A stretch of 35,707 nt of DNA from a bacterium. GTDB taxonomy: Bacteria; Bacteroidota; Ignavibacteria; Kapaibacteriales; UBA2268. The stretch spans positions 1-35,707 of the forward strand of contig JAUIIX010000032.1 in assembly GCA_030431515.1 (NCBI GenBank). The letters are read 5' to 3'. The notes below the pieces were generated by a model that was given only the letters and a program-made list of their open reading frames with translations, had not been told where the DNA came from and did no database searches. Positions 23,705-32,174 of the stretch are shown one piece after another. Position 1 is the first letter of the stretch, and each line of letters opens with the position of its first letter. The position numbers and the translations under genes are program-made.

Positions 23705-23757
23705 TTCATTTCCTAAAAATAATATTTACAAATTTATGAAAATTTTATTAAAAAAAA

Positions 23758-26058
23758 TCAATTTACAAATGGAAAAGTAAAATAAAAAGTTGAGCCCTCG
23801 CCTAATTTTGATTCAACCCAAATTTTTCCACCATTTTTTTCTACAAACTCTTTGCATAATATCAACCCAATCCCAGTACCTTTTTCCTTGTTAGTACCTA
23901 ATTCTGTTACATTTTCATCAATTCTAAATAATTTATTTTTAATTTTATCAGACATCCCTACCCCAGTATCCTTTACATATACTTTACCCATATCACCATC
24001 TTTTACTAAGCCAATATAGATATCTCCATCTTGAGTAAATTTTAAAGAATTAGATACAAGATTTCGTAATATTGTAGTAAACATATTTGCATCACCGTAT
24101 AAGTAGTCCTTATTATCAAACTCATTATGAATCTTAATATTCTTATTTTTAGCTACTTCAGTAAATAAACTTAACAATGCCATAGCTATAATATTAGGAT
24201 TCATATTATCCTTATTAACTTCCTTTCTGCCAGTAACTGTTCTCGACCATTCAAGTAAATTTTCCAATAAACTAAATATATTCTTTGCTGATTCATTCAT
24301 TGCTTTAGCTAAATTCTTAATTTCATCTGTAGTCAAATTATCAACTTGTCTTGATAAATCGTGTGACACACCAATCAATCCAGATAAAGGAGATTTTAAG
24401 TCATGCGCTATAATTGAGAAAAATTTATCCTTACTATTATTTAATTCTTTTAGTTCTTTTTCAGAATTTTCTAATTTCTTTTGATTTTTAATTTTATCGG
24501 TAATATCTCTAACAATTACAACAATTCCTTCAATAATATTATCTTTATAAATAATTGGACTATAAGTATTCTCAAAAAACATATCATCAGGTTTGAATTT
24601 TTCAATTAACGTAAATTCTTCCCCTAAAAAAGTCCTGTCAAAATTATCTTTTAATTTTTCACTTGCATTATCACTATCAATATAAGTAAATATATTTTCG
24701 CCCACTTTAATATCAGCATTCCAAATCATTTTCATTTTAGTTTGATGTTGCCAATTGAATGTAGTATATCTATATTCTTTATCTAAAGTAAATATATTTA
24801 ACTCAGTAGAACTATCAAATATTGCTCTTAAATAAGCTTTTGACTCCATCAGAAGAGTCTCAGCATTTTTTCTTTCGCTGATATCAATAACAGAATAAGC
24901 CACACCAAATATCTCATTATCTTCATCCTTTGCAGGATAATACCTTTCCTCAACCCAAACAGTTTTATCACCTGAAATTGACAATTTTCTTTCATTTAGA
25001 ACACCAACGCCATTCATCGCCTTATCAAATTCCTTACGGAATCTTAATTGTTCAAATTCATTCAAGTAATTGTCATAATAAGCTCTCTTCATTAGATGTA
25101 ACGATGTTAAGTTTTCAATTAACCTATTTGCAGCAAGATTGAAATCAATAATTTGGAAATTGCGATTTAACAAAATAAAAGCATAATCAGTATTATTAAG
25201 TAATGCAAAAAGATTTTTTCTACTTGCCACAACAGTTTCTTGTGCTTTTTTAAGTTTCGTAATGTCATTTAATGAAATTAACACACAATTCATATCATTA
25301 TATTGGATTCTATTTGCTTTAAAATCTACCCAATACTCTAATCCTTCTTGATTTTTAATTTTAAATTCAAAATGTTTAGTACAATTTTCATTAGATAGTA
25401 TTTCTTTACAACATTCAATAAGTTTATCATAAGACTCTTCATTAATATGTTTTAAAACATTCTGACTAAAAACTTCAGAACTCGTTAAACATAATAAATT
25501 AATTAAATATCTATTGGCATAAAGTGTTTCAAATTTATGATTTACTATAAGTATTCCAGAAGGGCTGGTTTCCATTATTTGGATAAGATTTTCGGTAGTC
25601 TCTCTTAATTTATATTCGGCAACTTGTTTATCAGTAATAAACTGGCTAAGTCCAGTGATTAATGTAATCTCGCCATTTTCATCTTTAATGGGATAAGCTC
25701 TATCCCTAATCCATTCAATTTTACCATTTTTTATTATTCTAAATTCTTCATCGTAGTTATCTTGAAGTATTTTTTTGTTAAACGCTTCTCTTATTCTTTG
25801 CCTATCATCTGGATGGATATTATCTTCCCATGAAGTGGGATCCTCAAACAAACTTTCAATTGACTTGCCAAACATCTTTTCATAAGAAGGAGAAACATAT
25901 ATTAACTTTTTATTTTTATAATCACTTAACCAGAAAGTTTCTTTAATTGTATTAGTCATTAAAGTAAGATTATCTACAGTTTGACGTAACTGTTGATTCT
26001 CTGACTTTAGTTTTTCTAATTCAACTTTCAGTGATTTTATTTCTTCCTTTTCATCCAA
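23758..26058 (-). CDS. Cytoplasmic multi-PAS sensor histidine kinase
   Basis: The 766 aa contain no transmembrane segment. A coiled coil (about residues 3-38) leads into four PAS/PAC units, at about 39-145 (with HPDDRQRIREAF), 155-270, 281-397 (ending IDISERKNAE) and 403-525 (ending VRDITDKIKNQ). HisKA follows at 540-605 with the phospho-acceptor His552 in FFSIIAHDLKSPLSG. The HATPase_c domain has its N box NLVSNSLKF (666-674), G1 DTGVGMS and G2 GTGIGL (727-732). All catalytic motifs are intact. The stimulus must be intracellular, and no response regulator is adjacent. The start is TTG at 26056-26058, with GAGGGG six bases upstream; the nearby ATG at 26054 is out of frame. The lipoprotein gene ends 14 bases before it. 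Confidence 0.93.
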   Translation of the reverse strand: MDEKEEIKSLKVELEKLKSENQQLRQTVDNLTLMTNTIKETFWLSDYKNKKLIYVSPSYEKMFGKSIESLFEDPTSWEDNIHPDDRQRIREAFNKKILQDNYDEEFRIIKNGKIEWIRDRAYPIKDENGEITLITGLSQFITDKQVAEYKLRETTENLIQIMETSPSGILIVNHKFETLYANRYLINLLCLTSSEVFSQNVLKHINEESYDKLIECCKEILSNENCTKHFEFKIKNQEGLEYWVDFKANRIQYNDMNCVLISLNDITKLKKAQETVVASRKNLFALLNNTDYAFILLNRNFQIIDFNLAANRLIENLTSLHLMKRAYYDNYLNEFEQLRFRKEFDKAMNGVGVLNERKLSISGDKTVWVEERYYPAKDEDNEIFGVAYSVIDISERKNAETLLMESKAYLRAIFDSSTELNIFTLDKEYRYTTFNWQHQTKMKMIWNADIKVGENIFTYIDSDNASEKLKDNFDRTFLGEEFTLIEKFKPDDMFFENTYSPIIYKDNIIEGIVVIVRDITDKIKNQKKLENSEKELKELNNSKDKFFSIIAHDLKSPLSGLIGVSHDLSRQVDNLTTDEIKNLAKAMNESAKNIFSLLENLLEWSRTVTGRKEVNKDNMNPNIIAMALLSLFTEVAKNKNIKIHNEFDNKDYLYGDANMFTTILRNLVSNSLKFTQDGDIYIGLVKDGDMGKVYVKDTGVGMSDKIKNKLFRIDENVTELGTNKEKGTGIGLILCKEFVEKNGGKIWVESKLGEGSTFYFTFPFVN

Positions 26059-26064
26059 AGGATG

Positions 26065-26070
26065 CCCCTC
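26065..26070 (-). promoter_or_regulatory. Shine-Dalgarno site deciding the TTG start of the histidine kinase
   Basis: GAGGGG on the minus strand is six bases upstream of TTG (26058-26056). The frame has no earlier or nearby ATG, while the ATG four bases further on reads a different frame. Confidence 0.6.
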
Positions 26071-26072
26071 AT

Positions 26073-26441
26073 TTATTGAGTTTTATTTTTAATAAATACT
26101 TCAAAATCTTCAGGATTAGTATAATCCCAATATCTATAACTTTTCATTTTATTCGAGCTTGTGTCAAATAGAATTTGCAAATTTCTTTTACCAAACCAAT
26201 CTACAGAATCTAAAGGCGTGTAAGGTGGTGCAGTCATTCTAACCATTTTTCCATTTAGATTATCCCAAATCATTACCTTCCCATCTCTGACCATCAAAGA
26301 ATCATCAACTTCACCGAATTTATTAATTGCTTCTTCTAAGCTTAATTCCTTGTTTTTTTCAAGGAAGTTTTTTTCATTTTCTATAATACTTACATTAATA
26401 CAAGAAGTAATAAATGCAAAAATAATAAAAAATATTCTCAT
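26073..26441 (-). CDS. Small predicted lipoprotein
   Basis: This 122-aa protein has a type II signal sequence. The hydrophobic MRIFFIIFAFITSC ends in a lipobox-like ITSC with C14 as the lipidated residue, so it should be membrane-anchored. The rest is soluble (LEEAINKFGEVDDSLMVRDG and an aromatic stretch SYRYWDYTNPEDFEVF) and not recognised. The segment KFGEVDDSLMVRDGKVMIWD loosely recalls small SmpA/OmlA-like lipoproteins, which is only a guess. Its ATG overlaps the rsmG stop by one base (TAATG), so it is coupled to rsmG; the kinase follows 14 bases later. Confidence 0.75.
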   Translation of the reverse strand: MRIFFIIFAFITSCINVSIIENEKNFLEKNKELSLEEAINKFGEVDDSLMVRDGKVMIWDNLNGKMVRMTAPPYTPLDSVDWFGKRNLQILFDTSSNKMKSYRYWDYTNPEDFEVFIKNKTQ

Positions 26442-27094
26442 TAGAAACCTTTTATAATTATTAATTTCTTTTCTTGCTCTTTAAAATAATCAAAACCTAA
26501 AAAATCAATGTCAATTACTTCTACTTTAATTCGAGGATATTTATCCTTAGCATCTTCAATCTCTTCCCTCAAGTCACCACCTTTTAGTAGCAAAAACACA
26601 CAATCTTTTTTAGTATGTCCTTCGCACCAATCCAAAATATTTATTGTTCTTGTTACAGCTCTCGCTACTACCACATTATATTTAATATTAGTAGAATCTA
26701 AATAATTTTCAACTCTATCGTTATGCACCCAAATATTCTTTAAGCCAGTATGTTGTGCAAACATAGTAGTCATTTTAGATTTTTTACCAATTGAGTCAAT
26801 CAAATCAATGTTAATTTCAGGGTTAACTATTTTAATCGGAATACCTGGCAAACCGCCTCCAGTACCAATATCTAACACCCTATCTTTAGGTAAAAAATCA
26901 TGGTACTTACAAATAGCAAGTGAATGTAAAATATGTCTTTCCAAGATATTCTCTTCATCTTTTCTCGAAATTAAGTTAATCTTTTCGTTCCAATACTTCA
27001 ATTCATTAGCGTATCTTTGAAGAGTATCTATCGTATCTTTAGTTAAATTAATATTATTAGTCGAACATATTGTCCAGAAATGCACTATATCCAT
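26441..27094 (-). CDS. rsmG: 16S rRNA (guanine-527-N7) methyltransferase
   Basis: This 217-aa enzyme is of normal RsmG/GidB length. The start with YANELKYWNEKINLISRKDEEN and ERHILHSLAI is characteristic, followed by the SAM-binding motif VLDIGTGGGLPGIPIKI (about 75-92). DLIDSIGKKSKMTTMFA binds the ribose side, and VVVARAVT and FLLLKGGDLREEI are the remaining family motifs. It methylates N7 of G527 in 16S rRNA; loss in other bacteria gives low-level streptomycin resistance. It is first in a minus-strand unit with the lipoprotein and histidine kinase genes and lies divergent from ispH across 171 bases. Confidence 0.96.
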   Translation of the reverse strand: MDIVHFWTICSTNNINLTKDTIDTLQRYANELKYWNEKINLISRKDEENILERHILHSLAICKYHDFLPKDRVLDIGTGGGLPGIPIKIVNPEINIDLIDSIGKKSKMTTMFAQHTGLKNIWVHNDRVENYLDSTNIKYNVVVARAVTRTINILDWCEGHTKKDCVFLLLKGGDLREEIEDAKDKYPRIKVEVIDIDFLGFDYFKEQEKKLIIIKGF

Positions 27095-27265
27095 AAAATG
27101 AGCTTACTTTTGTGTGTGTAAAATATTTCTTTTTAAAAAATTTTTACATTAATTATGATATAACGAATAAAAGTTAATAATATTTAATAAAATAATTTCA
27201 AGGATATATTCAATTTTTAAAAATTAAATTAAAATATTTTCGTCAATAGCATCAAAGAAAGGAAA

Positions 27266-28171
27266 ATGATGAATATTACAATAGATGATAGTGCTGGTTT
27301 TTGTTGGGGAGTTGTCCGTACAGTTAATATAGCTGAAGACACTTTATCCAAAAACCAAACAAAGAAAAAAACCTATGTATTAGGTTCTATAATTCATAAC
27401 CCAAAAGAAATTGATAGATTAGCTGAAAAAGGGCTTGAAACAATATCAATAAATGACTTTGAAAAAATTGCAGATGAAAAACCAGATGTAATAATCAGAG
27501 CTCATGGTGAACCGCCATCAACTTACGACAAAGCTGAAGAACTTGGTTTAAACATAGTAGATGCTACTTGTCCATTAGTAACTGGTTTACAAAATAGAGT
27601 AAAGCGTTACCACGACAAAGGTTTCCAAATCGTAATTTATGGAAAAGTTAACCATCCAGAAGTAATTGGTATTCGTGGAGTAATCAATGATGATTGTGTA
27701 ATAGTAAAAACAGTAGAAGAAGCTATGCAAAAAGTTGATTTTACTAAAAAAACTGTTCTCTTCTCACAAACAACAATGGAAAAACCAGTTTACCAAAAAA
27801 TCAAAGAAGCAATTATCGAAAGAGTAGATAACTTTATTGAAGGTGGCGAAACAAAAGATTACTTCCAATCAAAAAATACACTTTGCAAAGAAGTTTGGGG
27901 ACGAGAGAAAAAAGTACTTGATTTTGCAGAAGATAACGACATAGTAATCTTTGTAGCAGGTCGAAACAGTTCAAACGGAATAAGTTTATTCAAGCACATG
28001 TTAGTCAAAAATCCAAATATGTATTACATAGAAGACCTAAACGAGTTAAAACAAGAGTGGTTTGAAAATGTAAAAAACGTAGGAATATCAGGAGCGACTT
28101 CCACACCACAATGGTATATGGAAAAAGTAAAAGAAGAAATAGAAAAAATGACAGAATTAGAATTAGCATAA
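27266..28171 (+). CDS. ispH: 4-hydroxy-3-methylbut-2-enyl diphosphate reductase
   Basis: This 301-aa enzyme carries out the last step of the MEP isoprenoid pathway, making IPP and DMAPP with a [4Fe-4S] cluster. The three cluster cysteines are C13 (AGFCWGV), C102 (DATCPLV) and C207 (KNTLCKE). Substrate-binding histidines are H44, H80 (RAHGEPP) and H130, with the proton-relay Glu132 in NHPEVIGIRG. The GRNSSNG serine loop follows. Two in-frame ATGs are adjacent (27266 and 27269), with AGGA upstream. It forms a single-gene unit with its own terminator. The C-terminal half keeps the essential residues, but SKNTLCKEVWGREKK diverges from the usual NTICDATQ-type sequence. Confidence 0.96.
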   Translation: MMNITIDDSAGFCWGVVRTVNIAEDTLSKNQTKKKTYVLGSIIHNPKEIDRLAEKGLETISINDFEKIADEKPDVIIRAHGEPPSTYDKAEELGLNIVDATCPLVTGLQNRVKRYHDKGFQIVIYGKVNHPEVIGIRGVINDDCVIVKTVEEAMQKVDFTKKTVLFSQTTMEKPVYQKIKEAIIERVDNFIEGGETKDYFQSKNTLCKEVWGREKKVLDFAEDNDIVIFVAGRNSSNGISLFKHMLVKNPNMYYIEDLNELKQEWFENVKNVGISGATSTPQWYMEKVKEEIEKMTELELA

Positions 28172-28175
28172 AATC

Positions 28176-28200
28176 AGCCCTCAACAGAGGGCTTTTTCTT
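28176..28200 (+). terminator. Terminator of ispH
   Basis: AGCCCTC (28176-28182), loop AACA, GAGGGCT (28187-28193) and a T-rich tail follow the ispH stop by four bases. Confidence 0.92.
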
Positions 28201-28569
28201 TCAAGCCCAAAACTTATTCTGAACTTGTATCAGAATCTATCTTATCACACTTCAGGCAATGCGATGAATACAGTAGAATACTCAATCACATTCAGAGGCA
28301 TAGTCTAAGAATCCCCCAGAAATTGTGAACCTCTTTCTAAAAGAAAGGAAACTTGCACTTTTAGGTATAATATATCTGTAAATAGATAAACATCAATAAC
28401 AGAAAAGCTTTGTAGGTGCAAAAAGTTAAAAGCCACAAAATCCTTGATTTTGATATATTCTCTTTCTACCACCCCCAATCTCACTAAAAAAAACCTTAAA
28501 AATATTAATTTTAATCTTTTATCCTTAATTTTGTAAATATTAATTTAATCAAAATCAGAAAACGAAAAT
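28201..28569. other. Gene-free interval between ispH and pgi, with a dispersed repeat
   Basis: No credible frame was found. Bases 28216-28237 are the reverse complement, with one mismatch in 22, of the start of the 248-bp tandem unit at 35409. The motif is itself a hairpin (ATTCTGA...TCAGAAT). A TAATTTTG -7 box at 28526-28533, 37 bases before the pgi ATG, is a likely promoter element for pgi, but no TTTG is found at the right distance. Confidence 0.6.
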
Positions 28570-30195
28570 ATGAGTAAACTTACAGAATCAAGAGTTTGGA
28601 AAGATCTTAACGAACATTACTTTAATATCAAGCATTTACAAATGAAAGAAATCTTCCATTATGATGAAGATAGATTTGAAAAATTTAGCATCAAATGGAA
28701 TAACTTTGTCTATGATTACTCTAAAAATAGAGTTAATTGGGATACTATTGCTTACTTCTTAGAATTGTCTAAATTTCAACGTCTTAGATTTAAAATTTCT
28801 GATATGTTTGCTGGTAAAGTAATTAATGTTACTGAAAATAGACCTGCTTTACATACTGCACTTCGTGACCCAAATCCTGTAGAAAATTATTCTGGAATTG
28901 GCTTTAAGCAAAATATTGTTGATACTCGAATCAAAATGGAAAAAGTGGTTAAAAGCATAATCAAAGGTGAGTGGAAAGGACATAGAAATGGTCAAATCAA
29001 AAACATTGTAAATATTGGAATTGGTGGGTCTGACTTAGGACCAAAATTTATTTGCGAAGCTCTTAAAGATTATCACACTGAACTAAAAGTTTATTTTGTA
29101 TCTAATATTGATAGACGTGATATTAATAGAGTTATGTTGGAGTTAAACCCAGAAGAAACATTATTTATTATAACAAGCAAGAGTTTCAAAACTCAAGAAA
29201 CTTTACAAAACGCTTTTACTGCTAAGAACTGGATGCAAAGAAGTGGTGTTTCTCTCGAAGATATGCCTAAGCACTTTATTGCAGTTTCTACTAATATAAA
29301 TGAATGTATGAATTTTGGAATTCCAAAAGAAAATATATTTGAAATGTGGGACGCAATTGGTGGTAGATATTCACTATGGGGAGCAGTTGGTCTGCCGATT
29401 GCATTGCAGATTGGCTGGTCGAATTTTACAAAATTACTTGATGGTGCTTACCAGATGGATATGCACTTCAAAGACACAAGTTATGAAAGTAATATTCCTG
29501 TGATTATGGCTTATTTAGATATTTGGTATGCTAATTTTTATAATTCACCAGGTAAAGCAATTATTCCTTATAATAATGATATGGCTTCTTTTGCTGATTA
29601 CTTGCAACAGCTTGAAATGGAAAGTAATGGAAAAAGTGTTAGTGCAAAAGGTGAAAAATTAGATTATAAAACTAAAAATATTATTTTTGGTGGAATTGGT
29701 ACAAATGCACAACATTCTTTCTTTCAGTTAATTCATCAAGGTTCGCATATTATACCTGTTGATTTTATAGTATTTAGCGATTATGATGCAAATGATAATC
29801 ACAATCAAAAATTACTTGCAAATGTACTTGCTCAATCAAGAGCATTGATGCAAGGTAAAGACAAACAACAAGTAAGAGAAGAATTAATTTCCAAAGGTTT
29901 AGAAGAAAAAGAGATAGAAACATTAATACCTCATAAAGTATTTGAAGGAAATAAACCAAGTTCGACTATATTAATTAATGATTTAACTCCTAAGAATTTG
30001 GGTAGTTTAATAGCAATGTACGAACATAAAACATTTGTAGAAAGTGTTTTACTTGGCATAAATGCTTTTGACCAATGGGGAGTAGAACTCGGTAAAGAAA
30101 TGGCTGACGACGTATTAGAAGAATTATATAACAAAGAAAATACAGTTCAATTTGATTCTTCTACTAATTCTTTAATTAATTTGATAAAAAAATAA
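28570..30195 (+). CDS. pgi: Glucose-6-phosphate isomerase
   Basis: This 541-aa enzyme interconverts glucose-6-phosphate and fructose-6-phosphate in glycolysis and gluconeogenesis. Both family signatures are present, DAIGGRYSLWGAVGLPIAL and INAFDQWGVELGKE. Conserved sugar-phosphate loops are also there (NIGIGGSDLGPKFICEAL, ITSKSFKTQETLQN) with the catalytic-histidine segment GGIGTNAQHSFFQLIHQG. Length fits the long bacterial type (about 549 in E. coli). It appears to be a single-gene unit, with a -7 box at 28526-28533 and no clear terminator before the next promoter at 30203. Confidence 0.97.
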   Translation: MSKLTESRVWKDLNEHYFNIKHLQMKEIFHYDEDRFEKFSIKWNNFVYDYSKNRVNWDTIAYFLELSKFQRLRFKISDMFAGKVINVTENRPALHTALRDPNPVENYSGIGFKQNIVDTRIKMEKVVKSIIKGEWKGHRNGQIKNIVNIGIGGSDLGPKFICEALKDYHTELKVYFVSNIDRRDINRVMLELNPEETLFIITSKSFKTQETLQNAFTAKNWMQRSGVSLEDMPKHFIAVSTNINECMNFGIPKENIFEMWDAIGGRYSLWGAVGLPIALQIGWSNFTKLLDGAYQMDMHFKDTSYESNIPVIMAYLDIWYANFYNSPGKAIIPYNNDMASFADYLQQLEMESNGKSVSAKGEKLDYKTKNIIFGGIGTNAQHSFFQLIHQGSHIIPVDFIVFSDYDANDNHNQKLLANVLAQSRALMQGKDKQQVREELISKGLEEKEIETLIPHKVFEGNKPSSTILINDLTPKNLGSLIAMYEHKTFVESVLLGINAFDQWGVELGKEMADDVLEELYNKENTVQFDSSTNSLINLIKK

Positions 30196-30202
30196 TTCTT
30201 AA

Positions 30203-30233
30203 TTTGGATTTATTATAAATTTTCATATTTTTG
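30203..30233 (+). promoter_or_regulatory. Promoter of the 30255 envelope gene
   Basis: TTTG (30203-30206), a 19-base spacer and TATTTTTG (30226-30233) match the Bacteroidota consensus exactly and lie 21 bases before ATG 30255. It shows that an in-frame TTG at 30231 cannot be the start codon. Confidence 0.75.
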
Positions 30234-30254
30234 AAAAACGAAGGATTCAAAATT

Positions 30255-30914
30255 ATGAAATATTTAATCTATATATTATTTACGAATATATTTGTTTTAC
30301 AATTATATACAAAAGAATATAATAATGATTCGACAAATAATAAAAAAGTAGTTTATTATGCTGGAGCTTCAAACTTATATTCTTTTAATAAATTATTGAT
30401 AGATCCAAATAAAGTTAATAATCAATCAAATCTTGGAAGTGGCTTTAATTTATTTTTTGAAAAGCCTTATGATTCAACAATGAATAACAATTTCATTCTT
30501 AGTTTTGGACTTTACAAAAAAAATTTGATATATGATGACTATATAGAAGACAACAAAAATTATAAAAATCAAGAAGAGAATGATTATTTTACAATACAAT
30601 TTATCTATAAAAGAAAATTATTAGAATATAATAATAACCGTATTTTTATTAGTGGTGGATCTTTCATTGGCATATTATTAAAGTCGGAAAGTAGTTTAAA
30701 CAAGAATTATAGACAGTTTGATGTTGATAAATATGAAGATTTAGATTTTGGTTTAAGTCTTGGTTTGGCTTATGAGTATTCATTTAGTTTAGCAAAAGTA
30801 GGTATAATGTATGAATTCCAACAAGGTTTTATAAATAAATTAGATAATTATAATATGTTTTGGAATCAGACTAATTCAATTTGTTTTTATATAGCTATTG
30901 AAATATTCAAGTAA
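30255..30914 (+). CDS. Putative outer-membrane beta-barrel protein
   Basis: This 219-aa protein starts at ATG 30255; an upstream in-frame TTG at 30231 lies inside the promoter. The signal peptide is MKYLIYILFTNIFVLQLYT. The remainder alternates hydrophobic and aromatic residues in strand-like blocks, for example NFILSFGLYKKNLIYDDY, RIFISGGSFIGILLKSE, YEDLDFGLSLGLAYEYSF and a final ICFYIAIEIFK. This is as expected for a small porin-like barrel of about eight strands. It is rich in Asn, Tyr and Lys with no catalytic motif, and I recognise no family. It has its own promoter and a terminator after it, so it is monocistronic. Confidence 0.7.
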   Translation: MKYLIYILFTNIFVLQLYTKEYNNDSTNNKKVVYYAGASNLYSFNKLLIDPNKVNNQSNLGSGFNLFFEKPYDSTMNNNFILSFGLYKKNLIYDDYIEDNKNYKNQEENDYFTIQFIYKRKLLEYNNNRIFISGGSFIGILLKSESSLNKNYRQFDVDKYEDLDFGLSLGLAYEYSFSLAKVGIMYEFQQGFINKLDNYNMFWNQTNSICFYIAIEIFK

Positions 30915-30991
30915 AGAATATAATCTTTTTATAGAAGTAAAAAATTATTATATCATACATCAAATACTTATTTCTCAAAATTTTAAATATG

Positions 30992-31030
30992 GACCATTTT
31001 CTTACTTTTAAGAAATTGGTCTTTTTCTTT
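30992..31030 (+). terminator. Terminator after the 30255 gene
   Basis: A 13-bp stem with one mismatch (GACCATTTTCTTA at 30992-31004 against TAAGAAATTGGTC at 31009-31021), a CTTT loop and a T-run to 31030. Confidence 0.85.
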
Positions 31031-31089
31031 AAATAATCTGGCACTAAAATTGCAATCATACTTTTAGTAAAATATCTAAGGTGTGAAAT

Positions 31090-32166
31090 ATGAAATACTT
31101 ATTAATATTATTATTTGCAATTAATCTGAATGCTCTTGAGCCAGAAGCAAAAGTTGCTGATTTGCCAACTATGGAAGTGCTAGAGGCGTACGAAGATAGT
31201 GAAGAGCTTTTTAGTATGAAAGTTATGGAATACTATCAAACTGCTATCGTGCTTTCAACGCAATTAAAATCATTAGGATTTACTCCAGATGAAAAGGTAA
31301 GTTCTCCTTCCTTAGAACAGTTAACTGATATGGAACTTGATTTAATTATCAGATATTATAATCTTGCCAAATCATTGGAAGGTCAAATTGAAAGTATTAC
31401 TGGGTTTGAAAAATCTAATAATTTCAATAATTTAAAAAGTAGAATCACAGAATTAGAATCTCAATATACTGATTCTCTTTGGGAAATAAAAAACTCATAT
31501 TTACTTCGTGAACTAGAATTGAAAAAAGAAATTGAAGAAAAGTGTAATGATAAAATCACTAAAATTGAAAATGCAATTAAAGATAATTGTGTAGATTGTA
31601 TCAATTTCTTATCTCTATCTTTATCAGAAAATATCTTCCTCGGTAATTTTGACGGGCAACTTGAAAGCAAACCAAATATAGGAATGAAAGTTTATCTAAA
31701 TGCTTTAAAGCCATTCGGATTTGGACGTTCATTCGAGTTTTGGTATGAATATCAAGAGCCAAGATTTACATCTAATTATGATAATGGAACTGAAACTATT
31801 TCAGAATCATGGAATTCAAATATAAATGCATTAGGAGTTAGCACACAGTTTTATCCTGTAATTACTGGTAAAGATATTAACGGTGGATTAAAACTTGGTG
31901 GAGGTTATTTCTGGACTTCAGGAAAGGTATATAATCGAGATGAAGCTACTTACAGTTGGGAAGGTATGAAATTTGAAATTGAATTTTTTGGTGGAGTTAA
32001 TAATCCAAGATATCCAATCGATTTATTTTTAAATCTGGGCTTATATCAGTCATTTACCAATGATTTAATTTTAGATCTTGCAGACGATAATTCAATAAAT
32101 TTAGACAAAACAATGTTTAATTTCAGTATTGGTCTTAGATATAACTTTTGGTCATCATTATATTAG
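31090..32166 (+). CDS. Envelope protein: coiled coil followed by a beta-barrel-like domain
   Basis: This 358-aa protein has a signal peptide (MKYLLILLFAINLNA). Residues about 25-105 are helical, and 110-165 look like a coiled coil (SRITELESQYTDSLWEIK, LLRELELKKEIEEK). A CVDC pair (C167, C170) marks the junction. From residue 172 on, the sequence has barrel-like strands (GMKVYLNALKPFGFG, SFEFWYEYQEPRF, GGLKLGGGYFWTS) and ends YNFWSSLY with aromatic residues, as outer-membrane proteins often do. The helical part may reach into the periplasm. The ATG follows AAGGTG. The LRR gene starts 8 bases after its stop, so the two are probably made together. Function unknown. Confidence 0.72.
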   Translation: MKYLLILLFAINLNALEPEAKVADLPTMEVLEAYEDSEELFSMKVMEYYQTAIVLSTQLKSLGFTPDEKVSSPSLEQLTDMELDLIIRYYNLAKSLEGQIESITGFEKSNNFNNLKSRITELESQYTDSLWEIKNSYLLRELELKKEIEEKCNDKITKIENAIKDNCVDCINFLSLSLSENIFLGNFDGQLESKPNIGMKVYLNALKPFGFGRSFEFWYEYQEPRFTSNYDNGTETISESWNSNINALGVSTQFYPVITGKDINGGLKLGGGYFWTSGKVYNRDEATYSWEGMKFEIEFFGGVNNPRYPIDLFLNLGLYQSFTNDLILDLADDNSINLDKTMFNFSIGLRYNFWSSLY

Positions 32167-32174
32167 GAATAAAA

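Noticed and set aside
27095-27265. Riboswitch or promoter in the rsmG-ispH divergent gap
   Set aside because: Only weak AT-rich -7-like boxes (TATTTTCG) without a TTTG at the right distance and no convincing conserved fold.
30231-30254. TTG at 30231 as start of the 30255 gene
   Set aside because: It lies inside the -7 box of an exact promoter match, and the ATG at 30255 begins a proper signal peptide.
32148-32174. ATG at 32148 as start of the LRR gene
   Set aside because: It overlaps the previous gene and adds residues before an ideal signal peptide that begins at ATG 32175 with its own ribosome site.
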